Source of the DNA: Bradyrhizobium daqingense
GTDB lineage: Bacteria > Pseudomonadota > Alphaproteobacteria > Rhizobiales > Xanthobacteraceae
Length of the DNA: 64,000 nucleotides
NCBI RefSeq assembly: GCF_021044685.1
Contig: NZ_CP088014.1
Coordinates: forward strand, 930,001-994,000
Direction: 5' to 3'
Shown: piece after piece, positions 19,267 through 29,461 of the stretch
Position numbering within the stretch: the first letter of the stretch is position 1
How the letters are laid out: every line of letters starts with the position of its first letter
Translations under genes and position numbers: made by a program
Notes under the pieces: generated by a model
Databases searched by the model: none
What the model was told of the DNA's origin: nothing
What the model saw: only the letters and a program-made list of their open reading frames with translations

Positions 19267-20391
19267 GTGCCCGCTAATATCTGGCAAAACCCCTGGCGCC
19301 TGCTGCTCGCGGTCAACGCCGCCGTCCTCGTCGGCGTGTTCGTCCACAAGATCCAGCTGCCGCCTTACGTCCCCTATATCCACCTCGTCGTCGATTACCA
19401 TTTCGGCTTCATCAAGCGCGCGCTGATCGGGGCGATCGTCGCACTGTTCATGGAGAAGGTGCCGGTCTGGCTGGTGTTCGCGCTCGGCGGCGCGACATGG
19501 CTCGTGACGCTCGGGCTCTATGCAAGACTGTTCCGGAAGACGTTCGGCTTCACCGCGGCGACGCTGCCGGTGTTCGTCTTCACCGCGGGCTCACCGTTCT
19601 TCCTGAAGAATTTCATGCACACGCTCGGCCATTTCGACATCTATGGCTGCGCGCTGGCGATCGTGCTGCTGCTGATGCCGGCGGGCTCGCTGCTGTTCGT
19701 GGCGGCGGCCGCGCTGTTCGCGATCATTCTGGTGCTGATCCATCACATCCATCTTTTGATGTATGTGCCGACGATCATCACCATCGTCGTGATCAGGCAT
19801 TACCTGGCGTGCGGCTGCAATCGCGTCAACGTTGCGTTCGGCATTGTCGCCCTCGCCGCCGTCTCTGCATTGTTCTTCGCGGCCCAGTTCCTGGGAACGA
19901 TGCCGATCCCCGAGGCGGATTTCGTCGCGTATCTGAAGACCCGGATGGCCGATCCTGCGCGGACCGACCTGCTGCAATTCAGCTACATCTGGTACCAGCC
20001 GCTGGCGAAGGAGATTGCGGATACCTGGGGACGTCTGCCGCACAACATCCTCGGCGTGCCGGTGTTCGCCCTGCTGATCTGGCTGCACACGCCGCTGTGG
20101 CGCTATCTTGCGCGCCTGATCGGCGCGCTCGCGAGCGAAGCCCACCGCCGCCTCGTGATCGCGGCGCTGATCGGCATCAGCCTTGCCTATCTCGTGATGT
20201 TCGCGATGGTGTTCGACTATTCGCGCTGGATCTCGAACTGGGCGGTCTGCATGTTCCTGATCCTGCATGCGGTGAAGATGTTGCCGGCCAAACGTGAGAC
20301 GGCGCTGATACCGACCGATGATCGCGCGACGAACATCTTCGGCGTGATCATCACTTTGATTCCCCGCGTCGGAATCATCCGGCCGTTTTAG
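19267..20391 (+). CDS. polytopic membrane protein of unknown function
   Basis: The protein has about 374 residues and roughly ten hydrophobic segments, with conserved-looking polar patches VDYHFGFIKRALIGA, TLGHFDIYGC and FDYSRWISNWAVCMF between helices. The general look is of an integral inner-membrane protein such as a polymerase or flippase-like protein, but no family is recognised. The GTG at 19267 is preferred because the upstream in-frame stretch to 19168 lies inside the palindromic repeat. It is monocistronic and ends with a strong hairpin. Confidence 0.72.
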   Translation: MPANIWQNPWRLLLAVNAAVLVGVFVHKIQLPPYVPYIHLVVDYHFGFIKRALIGAIVALFMEKVPVWLVFALGGATWLVTLGLYARLFRKTFGFTAATLPVFVFTAGSPFFLKNFMHTLGHFDIYGCALAIVLLLMPAGSLLFVAAAALFAIILVLIHHIHLLMYVPTIITIVVIRHYLACGCNRVNVAFGIVALAAVSALFFAAQFLGTMPIPEADFVAYLKTRMADPARTDLLQFSYIWYQPLAKEIADTWGRLPHNILGVPVFALLIWLHTPLWRYLARLIGALASEAHRRLVIAALIGISLAYLVMFAMVFDYSRWISNWAVCMFLILHAVKMLPAKRETALIPTDDRATNIFGVIITLIPRVGIIRPF

Positions 20392-20401
20392 AAGGTGCCT
20401 C

Positions 20402-20423
20402 CCTCTCCCGCAAGCGGGAGAGG
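20402..20423. terminator. hairpin between membrane-protein gene and Smr gene
   Basis: CCTCTCCCGC (20402-20411) pairs perfectly with GCGGGAGAGG (20414-20423). It sits between two convergent genes and can serve either, although it has no T-run; the CTCTCCCGCAAGCGGGAGAG core is also a widespread intergenic palindrome in these genomes. Confidence 0.55.
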
Positions 20424-20449
20424 CAATGGAAGCCGCACGCCTCGTGCTG

Positions 20450-21040
20450 CTACCCTCTCGCCCGGCGGATCCGCACATACAGCGCGCCCTCGCCGCCATG
20501 GCCGATAGCGGCTTCCTCGAAGCCGACAACGAAAGCGCGGAATTCAGGCAGGCTGAGCCATTCCGGCACCTGGCGGCGGAGCACACCGCTCTCGCCACCG
20601 CTGCGGCCCTTGCCGGTGATAACGAGCACAAAGGTCAGGCCTTCGTGATGGGCGCGGTGCAGGAATCCTGTCAGCGCGCGATGGGCGCGCATCTGGGTCA
20701 TGCCGTGCAAATCGAGCCGCGCGTCGATCTCGCTGCGCCCGCGCGACAGCTTTGTCCGCTCGCGCTTGCCGAGTGGCGCCAATGGCGGCATCACGGGCTT
20801 CGTGGCACGCGGCGCCGGCGCGGCAGCCATCGGCCGCGGCGATGGCGCGGGTCGCGCGACCGGAGCGATCGTTGCCGGCTCGCTGCGCGGCGGCGGCTGC
20901 GCCTTCACCACACGGTGCTTCCGCAGCGGCTTGACCTGTTTTGCGACGAGGTCCCAAAGCTCGCGATCCTCCTCGCTCAGCGCGCGGCGGCGCGGCGAGG
21001 GGCGAGGCTCCAGCACGGGCGGACGGGACGATCGCTTCAT
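20450..21040 (-). CDS. Smr (MutS2 C-terminal-type) domain protein
   Basis: The 196-residue protein has a disordered, proline- and arginine-rich N-terminal half and a C-terminal Smr domain (about 100-190) with the signature LDLHGMTQMRAHRALTGFL and VLVITGKGRSGG...LRRQVPEWL. Smr domains nick or bind branched DNA or RNA. It overlaps the upstream mltA stop by four bases, so it is coupled to mltA. Confidence 0.9.
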   Translation of the reverse strand: MKRSSRPPVLEPRPSPRRRALSEEDRELWDLVAKQVKPLRKHRVVKAQPPPRSEPATIAPVARPAPSPRPMAAAPAPRATKPVMPPLAPLGKRERTKLSRGRSEIDARLDLHGMTQMRAHRALTGFLHRAHHEGLTFVLVITGKGRSGGESGVLRRQVPEWLSLPEFRAFVVGFEEAAIGHGGEGALYVRIRRARG

Positions 21041-22623
21041 TGCTGATCGGATCGAGGATTCACGCGCTTGCGCTGTTCGCGGTCGGGCTTGATGTTGGGA
21101 CGCGGCTCGGGCAGCGGCACTGGGTTCGCCACCGCGACGGCGGCATCCTTGTCTTGTGCCGTGGCAGTCGAGGTCGCAGCAGCCTTGTTGGGTTCAGCCG
21201 GCTTCACTGCGGCCGCTGGGTTCTTCGGATCCTTGTCAGAATCCTTGGCCGGATCGGTTTGCGGAAACAGCTTGGCGATCTTCTGCGAGGGCCGCGGATC
21301 CGGCACCGGCAGCCTAGCGGCCCGTAGACTGGGATCGAGGCTCTTCGGCACCAGCATCACGAATTGCATGGGGTGGCGCAGCCGCCCGGAGACGCGGCCG
21401 GCCTCTTGGCCAGCGCCAAAGAAGAGATCGGCGCGGGCGGGGCCGATGATGGCCGAGCCGGTGTCCTGCGCGATCATCAGCCGGCGAAATGGTGTCTTGG
21501 ACCGTTCGGATTCGATCGGCAGCTCGCCCTCGATGAAGAAGGGCGTGCCATAGACGTGCAGCGCTTTGTCGACCGCGATCGAACGGCCGGCCGTCAGCGG
21601 AATGCCCTGCGCGCCCACCGCCTCCTCCTTGTCGGAGAGGTTGACCTCGCGGAAGAAGATGTAGGCGCGGTTCGCGCGGCGCAGCTCCTTGGCGCCATCA
21701 GGATTCTGCGTCATCCATTCCCTGATCTTCTGCATCGACATCTCCTCCCGCGGGATGATGCCGCGCTCGATCAGGATGCGACCGACGGCGGTGTAGGGAT
21801 AGCCGTTATAGGCGTCGTAGTTGAGCCGAACCGAGCTGCCGTCCTCGAACTTGATCTTCGCCGAGCCCTGGATCTGCGCAAACAACAGATCGGTGGGGTC
21901 CTTCAGCCAGGCGATCTCCAGCCCACGGCCGGCGATCTTGCCGTCCTCGATCTCGCCGCGGTCGTAATAGGGTACGAGCTTGCGGCGACCGATCTTGCGA
22001 TAGACCGGGCCCTTGTTGGGCAGGCTGAGCGTGTCCTGCTTGTAGCCGCGCACGAACAGATTGGACGGACGGCGATAGACCGGAACGTTGTAGATTTCGG
22101 TCTGCGTGCGCGATCCCTCCAGCACCGGCTCGTAATAGCCGGTGACGAAACCGTCGGGCTCGCCGAGGCGGGAGATGCGCAACGGCGCAAAATTCTGCTC
22201 GAAGAAGCTTTTGGCCTTCGCATCGTCGCTGAGCTCGAGCGATTTGGCGAGCCGGCACGGCTCGTTCAGCGAGCCGGCCAAAGCCTTCGGTTCGGATATG
22301 CCGGTCTGCGCGTTGATCGTCCGGCAGCTCCCACGGAAGGTCTTGTAGGCGGCGAGATGATTGTCCTCGCTCCAGCCCTTCACGTCCGCCCAGGTCACAG
22401 GTAGATATTGCGCGCCGGCAATCTCAAACGGCAAGGGAAGCTGCGGATAGGGCAAGGCCCGCGCCGGGGCGGCGGGCAAACGCGGGAGATGATGGTGGTG
22501 GCTGCGATGATGGCGGCGCGCCGCCTCGGCTCCGAGCGAAAACGACGACAGCGCGACGACACCTGCGCAAAGCGCCGCCGCGCTGGTCTTCAGGACAGTC
22601 TTAATTCGCGCTTCCGGTGCCAA
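21037..22623 (-). CDS. mltA: membrane-bound lytic transglycosylase A
   Basis: MltA cleaves peptidoglycan to anhydromuropeptides. The 528-residue protein has a signal peptide at the N-terminus (about 1-34), a His-rich stretch after it (RRHHRSHHHH), the MltA domain with GFVTGYYEPVLEGSR..., and the 3D domain with the catalytic Asp region QDTGSAIIGPARADLFFGAG. The C-terminal ~90 residues are a Lys/Pro/Ala-rich extension beyond the usual length. No lipobox cysteine is evident at the cleavage site. It overlaps the Tim44-domain gene by 23 bases. Confidence 0.92.
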   Translation of the reverse strand: MAPEARIKTVLKTSAAALCAGVVALSSFSLGAEAARRHHRSHHHHLPRLPAAPARALPYPQLPLPFEIAGAQYLPVTWADVKGWSEDNHLAAYKTFRGSCRTINAQTGISEPKALAGSLNEPCRLAKSLELSDDAKAKSFFEQNFAPLRISRLGEPDGFVTGYYEPVLEGSRTQTEIYNVPVYRRPSNLFVRGYKQDTLSLPNKGPVYRKIGRRKLVPYYDRGEIEDGKIAGRGLEIAWLKDPTDLLFAQIQGSAKIKFEDGSSVRLNYDAYNGYPYTAVGRILIERGIIPREEMSMQKIREWMTQNPDGAKELRRANRAYIFFREVNLSDKEEAVGAQGIPLTAGRSIAVDKALHVYGTPFFIEGELPIESERSKTPFRRLMIAQDTGSAIIGPARADLFFGAGQEAGRVSGRLRHPMQFVMLVPKSLDPSLRAARLPVPDPRPSQKIAKLFPQTDPAKDSDKDPKNPAAAVKPAEPNKAAATSTATAQDKDAAVAVANPVPLPEPRPNIKPDREQRKRVNPRSDQQ

Positions 22624-23296
22624 CCAGCTTCCAGTTCGGATCGCGAGAGGAGATGTCGCGGGCGAAAGTCCAGATGTCTGTGATGTCGGCGACCGTGTCG
22701 GCGCTGCCGTCGACGATGTTGCCGGCCTTGTCGCGGGTGGCGGAGATCATCTGCGAGACGAAGCGCACGGTGAGCTGGGCGTTGCGATCACGCACCTCGG
22801 CGCCGACGAGCTCGGCCTTGTCGATCGAGACGAAACGCGTCTCGGTCTTCTGCTCGTTCTTCTCGCGCTCCTTGATCGCGGCGTCGAAGCTCTCATAGAC
22901 CTCCGACGACAACAGGTCGCGCAGCGCGCGGCGATCGCCATTGGCGAAGGCAAGCACGATCATCTCATAGGCGCCGCGAGCACCCGAGATGAAATGACGC
23001 GGATCGAAGCTGGAATCCTTCTCGACAATGGCGTCGAGACCCTGCGCGAGCGGGGTACCAGGCTCGGTCAGCCCCTTCCAGCGGTCGGCGGGCGGGGTCG
23101 GCTCAGCCGCCGGCGCCAGCGGGGCTTGGTCAATCACCTTGCCCGGCATGGTCACGACGTTCTTGTCTTGGGCGCCCTGGAGGGCGTCGCGGTTGAACGG
23201 CGGCCGCTCGTTGCCGGTGCGCTGCCCCAGCACGCTGCGCAGCCGCAGAAAGATAAAGACCGCCAGCGCCAGGAAGATGATAGTGTAGATGTCCAC
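22601..23296 (-). CDS. Tim44/TimA-like domain membrane protein
   Basis: The 231-residue protein has one N-terminal membrane helix (MDIYTIIFLALAVFIFLRLRSVLG) and a C-terminal Tim44-like domain (about 90-230) with FISGARGAYEMIVLAFANGDRRALRDLLS. The domain is related to mitochondrial Tim44; the alphaproteobacterial TimA homologue is an inner-membrane protein. It is first in the Tim44-mltA-Smr operon and divergent from secB. Confidence 0.9.
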   Translation of the reverse strand: MDIYTIIFLALAVFIFLRLRSVLGQRTGNERPPFNRDALQGAQDKNVVTMPGKVIDQAPLAPAAEPTPPADRWKGLTEPGTPLAQGLDAIVEKDSSFDPRHFISGARGAYEMIVLAFANGDRRALRDLLSSEVYESFDAAIKEREKNEQKTETRFVSIDKAELVGAEVRDRNAQLTVRFVSQMISATRDKAGNIVDGSADTVADITDIWTFARDISSRDPNWKLVGTGSAN

Positions 23297-23703
23297 GTCG
23301 TATTCGCTTTCTGGTCTTTGCTCTGGGTCTTCAGGTCGTTGCCGGGAAAATCAATCCGGCCAGTCAACCGTTCCATACGGGAGCGGCAAGTCTACATCAC
23401 CATTGAGGTCCGCGCGTCTGGTCCGTGGGATGTAGGCACGAAATCTCGCCCGGCCAATGGCGCCTTTTGGCACAGCGCGGAGTGTAGCGCGTTTTATGCT
23501 TAAGGGGAAACCCGATCCTGCCCGGAAATCGCGCATATTCAATCGTTTAAGGCGCGATTTCGGCAAAAGGCCGGGTTGAACGTCATAGTTGCAGGCGCGG
23601 CCCGGATAGGGCTACCGGAGCCGTTCGTCCTTGTGGAACGAGGCGGCCCTATGTTAGCCAACCGCCGCGAAATTCAGCCCAAATCGGGTAAGGAGAGACT
23701 TTC
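23297..23703. promoter_or_regulatory. divergent promoter region between Tim44-domain gene and secB
   Basis: About 400 bp without a credible gene. It must hold the leftward promoter of the Tim44-mltA-Smr operon and the rightward promoter of secB. TTAAGG words occur at 23502 and 23546, but no paired TTAA-N7-TTAA was seen. The secB ribosome site is probably AAGGAGAG at 23690-23697. Confidence 0.5.
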
Positions 23704-24189
23704 ATGACCAACGGTAACGGCACCCCTCCCGAGGCGGCCCAGGCTCCCCAGCTGAACGTGCTGGCGCAATATACCAAGGACCTCTCGTTCGAAAATCCGA
23801 ACGCGCCGAGCTCGCTCCAGCAGCAGAGCCAGCCGCCCCAGATCAACATCCAGATCAATGTCAGCGCCAACAACCTCAGCGAACAGGAGTTTGAGGTGAC
23901 GTTGTCGGTCGAAGGCAAGGCCGAGGCCGCGGGCAAGGTGATGTTCTCGTTCGAGCTCGCCTATGCCGGCGTATTCCGCATCGCTAATGTGCCGCAGGAG
24001 AATTTGCATCCGCTGGTCATGATCGAGTGCCCGCGCCTGCTGTTCCCGTTCGCCCGCGAAATCATTGCGACCGCCGTGCGCGACGGCGGGTTCCCGCCGC
24101 TGATGCTGGACCCGGTCGACTTCGTTGGTCTGTATCGCCAGAACATGGAGCGGCAAATGGCCGCTCAGGGCCAAGCCGGTCAGGCCTGA
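23704..24189 (+). CDS. secB: protein-export chaperone SecB
   Basis: SecB holds precursor proteins unfolded for SecA. The 161-residue protein shows the family core [41 protein letters not shown] strands, and the signature [31 protein letters not shown]. It is preceded by AGGAGAG and overlaps the convergent dnaQ by 10 bases at the 3' end. Confidence 0.96.
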   Translation: MTNGNGTPPEAAQAPQLNVLAQYTKDLSFENPNAPSSLQQQSQPPQINIQINVSANNLSEQEFEVTLSVEGKAEAAGKVMFSFELAYAGVFRIANVPQENLHPLVMIECPRLLFPFAREIIATAVRDGGFPPLMLDPVDFVGLYRQNMERQMAAQGQAGQA

Positions 24190-24908
24190 CCGGCCGCCAC
24201 GGCTGCTGGAGCGGGAGCAGGAAGGTACTCGTTCCAGATCGCCTTGTCGCCGAGCGTTGCGATGAAGGCTCGATGGGCCTCGCGCTCGGCATCGGAAATC
24301 CGCGGCGCGAGCGGCACCAGGCGCTGCCGCCGCGGCGCTTCGCCGACGCTATTGACGCGAATCTCCTCGTTTTCCGAGGCCAGCAGCAGCTGCGACTGCC
24401 GCGCTCCGACCAGATCGACATAGACCTCGGCCAGAAGCTCGGCGTCGAGCAATGCACCGTGCTTGGTGCGGTGTGAATTGTCGATCGAATAGCGCGAGCA
24501 GAGATCGTCGAGCCGGTTTGACACGCCGGGATGCTTGCGCCGGGCCAGCAGCAGCGTATCGACCAGCCGTTCGCGCGGGATCGCCGCGCGCTTGATGCGG
24601 TCGAGCTCGGCATTGATGAAGCTGATGTCGAAGGAGGCGTTGTGGATCACCAGCGGCGCATCGCCGATGAATTCCAGGAAGGCGTCGACCACCTCGTGGA
24701 ACAGCGGCTTGGTCGACAGGAATTCGGCCGACAGCCCGTGCACCGCAAAGGCCTCTGCCGGCATGTCCCGCTCAGGATTGATATAGACGTGATAGGTCTG
24801 ACCGGTCGGCATGCGGTTGAATATCTCGACACAGCCGATTTCGACCAGGCGATCGCCGCGAAGCGGGTCGAGGCCGGTGGTTTCGGTGTCGAGGACGATT
24901 TCACGCAT
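24180..24908 (-). CDS. dnaQ: DNA polymerase III epsilon subunit (3'-5' exonuclease)
   Basis: DnaQ is the proofreading subunit of the replicase. The DEDDh exonuclease motifs are visible: Exo[12 protein letters not shown] (residues 5-15), Exo[16 protein letters not shown], and ExoIIIepsilon [17 protein letters not shown]. Length of 242 is normal. It is the last gene of the leftward ppsR-maf-coaE-dnaQ block. Confidence 0.96.
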   Translation of the reverse strand: MREIVLDTETTGLDPLRGDRLVEIGCVEIFNRMPTGQTYHVYINPERDMPAEAFAVHGLSAEFLSTKPLFHEVVDAFLEFIGDAPLVIHNASFDISFINAELDRIKRAAIPRERLVDTLLLARRKHPGVSNRLDDLCSRYSIDNSHRTKHGALLDAELLAEVYVDLVGARQSQLLLASENEEIRVNSVGEAPRRQRLVPLAPRISDAEREAHRAFIATLGDKAIWNEYLPAPAPAAVAAGQA

Positions 24909-24954
24909 GATCTACGAAGCCGTGTGATCTAAGAAGCCGTGTGCACGCGGCGAA

Positions 24955-25554
24955 TCAGGCCCGCCGCTGCGGCATCTTAACGACCTCGGCCAGGATGTGC
25001 TTGATTTGCGCACGCACCGGCTCGAGCCCGTGTGAGGTATCCACCACGAAATCGGCGCGCTTGCGCTTTTCAGCGTCGGGCATCTGCTTGGCGATGATGG
25101 CGTCGAGCTTCGCCTGGTCCATCGTGCCGCGCGCCAAGACCCGCTCGCGCTGAAGTTCCGGCGAGGTCGAGACCACGACCACAGCATCGACGCGTGTCTC
25201 GCCGCCGGTCTCGAACAGCAGCGGAATATCCAGCACCACGACCGGCGCCTTGGCGGCTTCCGCATCGGCAAAGAACTTCTGCCGGGACGCGCCGAGCATC
25301 GGATGGACGATCTGCTCGAGCTGCTTGATCGCAGCCGGATCGTGCACGACCCGCGCCGACAGCTTTGCCCGGTCGACCTTGCCGTTCGCAATGGTGCCGG
25401 GGAACGCCGCCTCGATCGCCGGCGCGGCTTCTCCCTCATACAATTGATGGACGGAGGCATCGGCATCGTAGACCGGCACGCCGGCTTCCGCGAACAATTT
25501 CGCGGTGGTGGATTTGCCCATCCCGATCGAGCCGGTCAGTCCAAGTATCCGCAT
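24955..25554 (-). CDS. coaE: dephospho-CoA kinase
   Basis: CoaE phosphorylates dephospho-CoA, the last step of CoA synthesis, so the window has both ends of the pathway (coaA and coaE). The P-loop is [12 protein letters not shown] at the N-terminus. ATG at 25554 gives 199 residues, typical of the family. A GTG at 25581 that overlaps the maf stop as GTGA would add nine residues and could provide coupling; the choice is uncertain. Confidence 0.93.
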   Translation of the reverse strand: MRILGLTGSIGMGKSTTAKLFAEAGVPVYDADASVHQLYEGEAAPAIEAAFPGTIANGKVDRAKLSARVVHDPAAIKQLEQIVHPMLGASRQKFFADAEAAKAPVVVLDIPLLFETGGETRVDAVVVVSTSPELQRERVLARGTMDQAKLDAIIAKQMPDAEKRKRADFVVDTSHGLEPVRAQIKHILAEVVKMPQRRA

Positions 25555-25577
25555 CAAAGCCCAGCCATCTCTGTCGT

Positions 25578-26186
25578 TCACACCGCAACTAGCCGCTCGC
25601 GACGCAGGAACGCAAGCAGCGGCAGCAGCGGCAGGCCGAGAACGGTGAAATGGTCGCCTTCGATGCGCTCGAACAAATGGATGCCGAGGCCTTCGAGCTG
25701 ATAGGCCCCGACGCTGGTCGTGACCACGTCGCCGGCCGCATCGAGATAGGCTGAGAGCTCCGCATCGGTCATCTGCCGCATGGTCATGCGTGCAATCGAA
25801 ACATCTTCGAAGACAATCTTGCCGTCATGCGCGATCGCCACCGCCGAATTCAGCTCGTGGCTGTTGCCGGCGAGATCGCGCAGCTGCGCCATTGCCTGAT
25901 CGCGGTCTGCAGGCTTGTTGAAGAGGCGGTCACCAAGCGCCAGCGTCTGGTCGGCACCGATCACGTAGCTACGGGGATGATGCGCCGAGACGGCTCTGGC
26001 TTTTTCGCGCGCCAGCAGCAAGCCGATCTCGCGCGGGTTCGAAAGCTTCGATGCGGCCTGAATGCCGCGCTCGTCAATGTCGGCCGTGATCGCCTTGAAT
26101 TCGAGCCCGGCATTCGCCAGCAGCATCTTCCGCGCGCTGCTCTGCGAGGCCAGGATCAACGGAAACTTGCCGCGCCAGAGACCCAT
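25578..26186 (-). CDS. maf: Maf/Ham1-like nucleotide pyrophosphatase
   Basis: Maf proteins hydrolyse non-canonical nucleoside triphosphates. The 202-residue protein starting [20 protein letters not shown] contains the Maf signature [30 protein letters not shown] and [12 protein letters not shown]. The longer frame upstream overlaps ppsR and is not supported. ppsR ends eight bases upstream. Confidence 0.93.
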   Translation of the reverse strand: MGLWRGKFPLILASQSSARKMLLANAGLEFKAITADIDERGIQAASKLSNPREIGLLLAREKARAVSAHHPRSYVIGADQTLALGDRLFNKPADRDQAMAQLRDLAGNSHELNSAVAIAHDGKIVFEDVSIARMTMRQMTDAELSAYLDAAGDVVTTSVGAYQLEGLGIHLFERIEGDHFTVLGLPLLPLLAFLRRERLVAV

Positions 26187-26194
26187 CGCCGCAA

Positions 26195-27034
26195 CTACTC
26201 GGAGGGCCGGTTGCGCTGGCGGTCGCTGTAGAGCTTCATGATCGCCGCCGCGGTTTCCTCGATCGAGCGGCGCGTGACGTCGAGCAGCGGCCAATCATGC
26301 TTGGCGCTCAGCTTGCGCGCGAATGCGACCTCCTCGGTAACCGACTGCTTGTCGATATAGCTGTCGCTGCCGGAATCGGCGCCCATGGAGAGCAGGCGGT
26401 TCTGCCGAATCTGGATCAGCCGTTCCGGCGTCGCATGCAGGCTGACGACCAGCGGCCGCGTTAGCGTCTCCAGCTGCGAGGGCACCGGAATGCCCGGAAC
26501 CAGCGGCACATTCGCAGTGCGAATGCCGCGATTAGCGAGGTAGATCGACGTCGGTGTCTTCGACGTGCGGGACACGCCCACTAGCACGACATCGGCCTCG
26601 TCGAGGCCTTCGACATGCTGGCCGTCGTCGTGGATCATCGTATAGTTCAGCGCATCGATGCGCTTGAAATATTCCGCATTGAGCACGTGCTGGGCACCGA
26701 CGCGCCCAGTGGTTGCCGCACCAAGATAAGCTTCGAACAGCTGCATCACCGGGCCGATGATCGACAGGCTCGGGACGTTGATCTCCTTGCACTTGTTCTC
26801 GAGCCTGGAAACCAGATCCTTCTCCAGCAGCGTGAACAGCACGATTCCCGGCGCCTCCTCGATCTCGTCGAGCACGCGGTCGAGCTGCTTCTGGCTGCGC
26901 ACCAGCGGATAGACGTGCTCGACCGGCGTCACATTGGCGTATTGGGCCGCGACCGCCCGCGCCACGGTGATGAGCGTTTCACCGGTGGAGTCGGAGACGA
27001 GGTGCAGGTGGAAATAATTGTTCGAGGTCGGCAC
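26195..27034 (-). CDS. ppsR: PpsR/DUF299 pyruvate,phosphate dikinase-regulatory-type kinase/phosphorylase
   Basis: Members of DUF299 phosphorylate and dephosphorylate PEP synthase or PPDK using ADP. The 279-residue sequence contains the P-loop-like motif [18 protein letters not shown] and the N-terminal [11 protein letters not shown], both diagnostic. It is the first leftward gene from the candidate origin; in Caulobacter the DUF299 gene also borders the origin. Confidence 0.92.
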   Translation of the reverse strand: MPTSNNYFHLHLVSDSTGETLITVARAVAAQYANVTPVEHVYPLVRSQKQLDRVLDEIEEAPGIVLFTLLEKDLVSRLENKCKEINVPSLSIIGPVMQLFEAYLGAATTGRVGAQHVLNAEYFKRIDALNYTMIHDDGQHVEGLDEADVVLVGVSRTSKTPTSIYLANRGIRTANVPLVPGIPVPSQLETLTRPLVVSLHATPERLIQIRQNRLLSMGADSGSDSYIDKQSVTEEVAFARKLSAKHDWPLLDVTRRSIEETAAAIMKLYSDRQRNRPSE

Positions 27035-27489
27035 AGAAACTCTTTGTATGGCGGCGGGGCAGATTGTGGATTTCTGTGGAGCTTAACCCCTTGGAAAGGG
27101 ATGTGCGACACCAGGGACGGGACAAGTGCCAATTTTCTTCACACCGCTGCCCGTCAGAACAAGTTTGCCCGCCCTCCGCCACGGAAGCGGGATTGCGCGG
27201 ACAAGTGTCTTGATAAGCTGCCGACAGGCCGGTGCAAGCCCTTGAGGCTCGGTGACTTATCCGAACGGCAGGGGTTCACAAAGGATATGTTGATGGATGT
27301 GAACAAGTGCGCGTGAAGTCACGGACGGAATTGCGTGAGTCCAATCCACGGTCACTCAGACTCAAACCTTAAGAATCTAAGATTCTAGATTTGAGGAAGG
27401 CTCTACGGACAGATATGTGTGCACGGTGAGACCTTAACGAGTTCTTACTATCCCCAGTTCCTTTTGGGCATGCATTCCGGGCGCAGAAA
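27035..27489. other. candidate chromosomal replication origin (oriC)
   Basis: A 455-bp gap from which genes point outward on both sides (ppsR-maf-coaE-dnaQ left; hemJ-rho-mnmE-mnmG-rsmG-parAB right), as around the Caulobacter origin. DnaA-box-like words (TTATNCACA): TGTGAACAA at 27298-27306 (one mismatch, minus strand), TGTGGATTT at 27065-27073, TTATCCGAA at 27257-27265, TGTGGAGCT at 27075-27083. An AT-rich dyad AGAATCT-A-AGATTCT lies at 27372-27386, and TTAA-N7-TTAC, like a CtrA site, at 27434-27448. The word (G/A)ACAAGTG recurs at 27121, 27200 and 27302. No single element is decisive; gene order is the strongest argument. Confidence 0.6.
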
Positions 27490-27924
27490 ATGTTCGAAGA
27501 CGTCTATCTCTGGATCAAGGCGATCCACGTGATCGCGGTCATCTCCTGGATGGCCGGCATGCTCTATCTGCCGCGGCTCTTCGTTTATCACTCGGAAGCC
27601 GAAATCGGCTCGAAACAGTCCGAGACGTTCAAGGTCATGGAACGGCGGCTGCTCAAGGCCATCATCAACCCCGCCATGATCGTCACCTGGCTCGCCGGGC
27701 TTTATCTCGCCTGGTCTGGCCATTGGTTTTCGTTCGGCTGGCTGCACGTAAAACTGGCACTGGTCCTCGCCATGTCTGCGGTCCACGGCTTTTTTTCCCG
27801 CTGGCTGAAGGATTTCGCCGCCGACCGGCGCCCGCGAACCCAGAAATTCTATCGGATTATCAATGAGGTGCCGACCGTCCTGATGATTTTCATCGTCATC
27901 ATGGTGATCGTGAAGCCGTTCTAG
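27490..27924 (+). CDS. hemJ: protoporphyrinogen IX oxidase HemJ (UPF0093)
   Basis: HemJ oxidises protoporphyrinogen IX to protoporphyrin IX in haem synthesis at the inner membrane. The 144-residue protein has four helices and the conserved [27 protein letters not shown], in which His13 (AIHVIAVI) and His30 (VYHSE) match the family. It is preceded by the origin-like gap and is probably transcribed with its own promoter. Confidence 0.92.
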   Translation: MFEDVYLWIKAIHVIAVISWMAGMLYLPRLFVYHSEAEIGSKQSETFKVMERRLLKAIINPAMIVTWLAGLYLAWSGHWFSFGWLHVKLALVLAMSAVHGFFSRWLKDFAADRRPRTQKFYRIINEVPTVLMIFIVIMVIVKPF

Positions 27925-28172
27925 GCAGGGCTTGCGACCATCCGCTCAGCGCTTCGGCTTGCGGAGCGGGAAGCGATTTTCTATATTATGTCCATCCCAC
28001 CCAACGCAGGCGGATGTGGTTGTGTCTGAGCTTTTCAAAAGCCGGACACCGCATCAGGTTTGAAGCCTCTCCGGCACTTAACCTTGCCAGACCTGCGGAC
28101 CTACCTGCTCACGTCCGCATTTCAGAGCCACCTCGCACCCCCCTTCCAAGGTTACCCCACAGGACCACCCCA
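27925..28172 (+). promoter_or_regulatory. rho leader/promoter region
   Basis: About 250 bp with no credible gene. TATATTATG at about 27981-27989 could be a -10 element. The open frame running back from rho to 28014 encodes a proline-rich, unconserved-looking stretch, so rho likely has a long 5' leader, as is common for autogenously regulated rho genes; autoregulation here is inferred. Confidence 0.45.
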
Positions 28173-29438
28173 ATGCGGGAAATTAAACTTCAGGACCTCA
28201 AGTCGAAAACCCCGGCCGAGCTGGTCTCGTTCGCGGAAGAGAACGGGGTCGAGAATGCCAGCACCATGCGCAAGCAGGAGCTGCTCTTCGCCATCCTCAA
28301 GCAGTTGTCGCTGGCCGAGACCGATATCGTCGGCGAAGGCGTCGTCGAGGTGCTCTCGGACGGCTTCGGCTTCCTGCGCTCGCCCGATGCGAATTATCTG
28401 CCGGGCCCGGACGACATCTACGTTTCGCCCTCGCAGATCCGCCGCTTCGGCCTGCGCACCGGCGATACCATCGAAGGCCATATCCGCAGCCCGAAAGAGG
28501 GCGAACGCTATTTCGCGCTGCTGAAGGTCAACACGCTCAATTTCGAGGATCCGGAAAAGGCCAAGCACAAGGTCAATTTCGACAACCTCACGCCGCTGTT
28601 TCCGAATCAGCGCTTCCGTATGGAAATCGACGATCCGACGCGGAAAGACCTTTCTGCACGCGTGATCGACATCGTCGCGCCCATCGGCAAGGGCCAGCGC
28701 GCGCTGATCGTGGCGCCGCCGCGCACCGGCAAGACCGTGCTGATGCAGAACATCGCGCACTCGATCACGCACAATCATCCCGAATGCTATCTGATCGTGC
28801 TGTTGATCGACGAGCGTCCGGAAGAAGTCACGGACATGCAGCGCTCGGTGAAGGGCGAGGTCGTGTCCTCGACCTTCGACGAGCCGGCGGTGCGCCACGT
28901 CCAGGTCGCCGAGATGGTGATCGAAAAGGCGAAGCGCCTGGTCGAGCATGGCCGCGATGTCGTCATCCTGCTCGATTCGATCACGCGCCTCGGCCGTGCC
29001 TACAACACCGTGGTGCCGTCATCCGGCAAGGTGCTGACCGGCGGTGTCGACGCCAACGCGCTGCAGCGCCCGAAGCGCTTCTTCGGTGCGGCCCGTAACA
29101 TCGAGGAGGGCGGCTCGCTGACGATCATCGCGACCGCCCTGGTCGATACCGGCAGCCGCATGGACGAAGTCATCTTCGAAGAGTTTAAGGGCACCGGTAA
29201 CTCGGAACTGATCCTGGACCGCAAGGTCTCGGACAAGCGCACCTTCCCGGCGATCGACATCTCGCGCTCCGGCACCCGCAAGGAGGAGCTCATCACCGAT
29301 CCGCAGGTGCTCAAGAAGATGTACGTGCTCCGCCGCATCCTCAATCCGATGGGCACGATGGACGCGATCGACTTCCTGCTCGACAAGCTGCGCTCGACCA
29401 AGAGCAATTCGGAGTTCTTCGACTCCATGAATACCTGA
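28173..29438 (+). CDS. rho: transcription termination factor Rho
   Basis: Rho is the hexameric RNA helicase that ends transcription. ATG at 28173 ([23 protein letters not shown]) gives the normal 421 residues; the earlier in-frame ATG at 28014 is rejected. The N-terminal Rho_N helix bundle, the cold-shock-like RNA-binding domain with [30 protein letters not shown], Walker A APPRTGKT (181-188), and the Q/R loops with [14 protein letters not shown] are present. An intrinsic terminator follows at 29462. Confidence 0.97.
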   Translation: MREIKLQDLKSKTPAELVSFAEENGVENASTMRKQELLFAILKQLSLAETDIVGEGVVEVLSDGFGFLRSPDANYLPGPDDIYVSPSQIRRFGLRTGDTIEGHIRSPKEGERYFALLKVNTLNFEDPEKAKHKVNFDNLTPLFPNQRFRMEIDDPTRKDLSARVIDIVAPIGKGQRALIVAPPRTGKTVLMQNIAHSITHNHPECYLIVLLIDERPEEVTDMQRSVKGEVVSSTFDEPAVRHVQVAEMVIEKAKRLVEHGRDVVILLDSITRLGRAYNTVVPSSGKVLTGGVDANALQRPKRFFGAARNIEEGGSLTIIATALVDTGSRMDEVIFEEFKGTGNSELILDRKVSDKRTFPAIDISRSGTRKEELITDPQVLKKMYVLRRILNPMGTMDAIDFLLDKLRSTKSNSEFFDSMNT

Positions 29439-29461
29439 GTGCGGTGCAGTAAATCATCCAA

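Noticed and set aside
28014..28172. Longer N-terminus for rho from ATG 28014
   Set aside because: The extra 53 residues are proline-rich and unlike Rho; ATG 28173 gives the family length.
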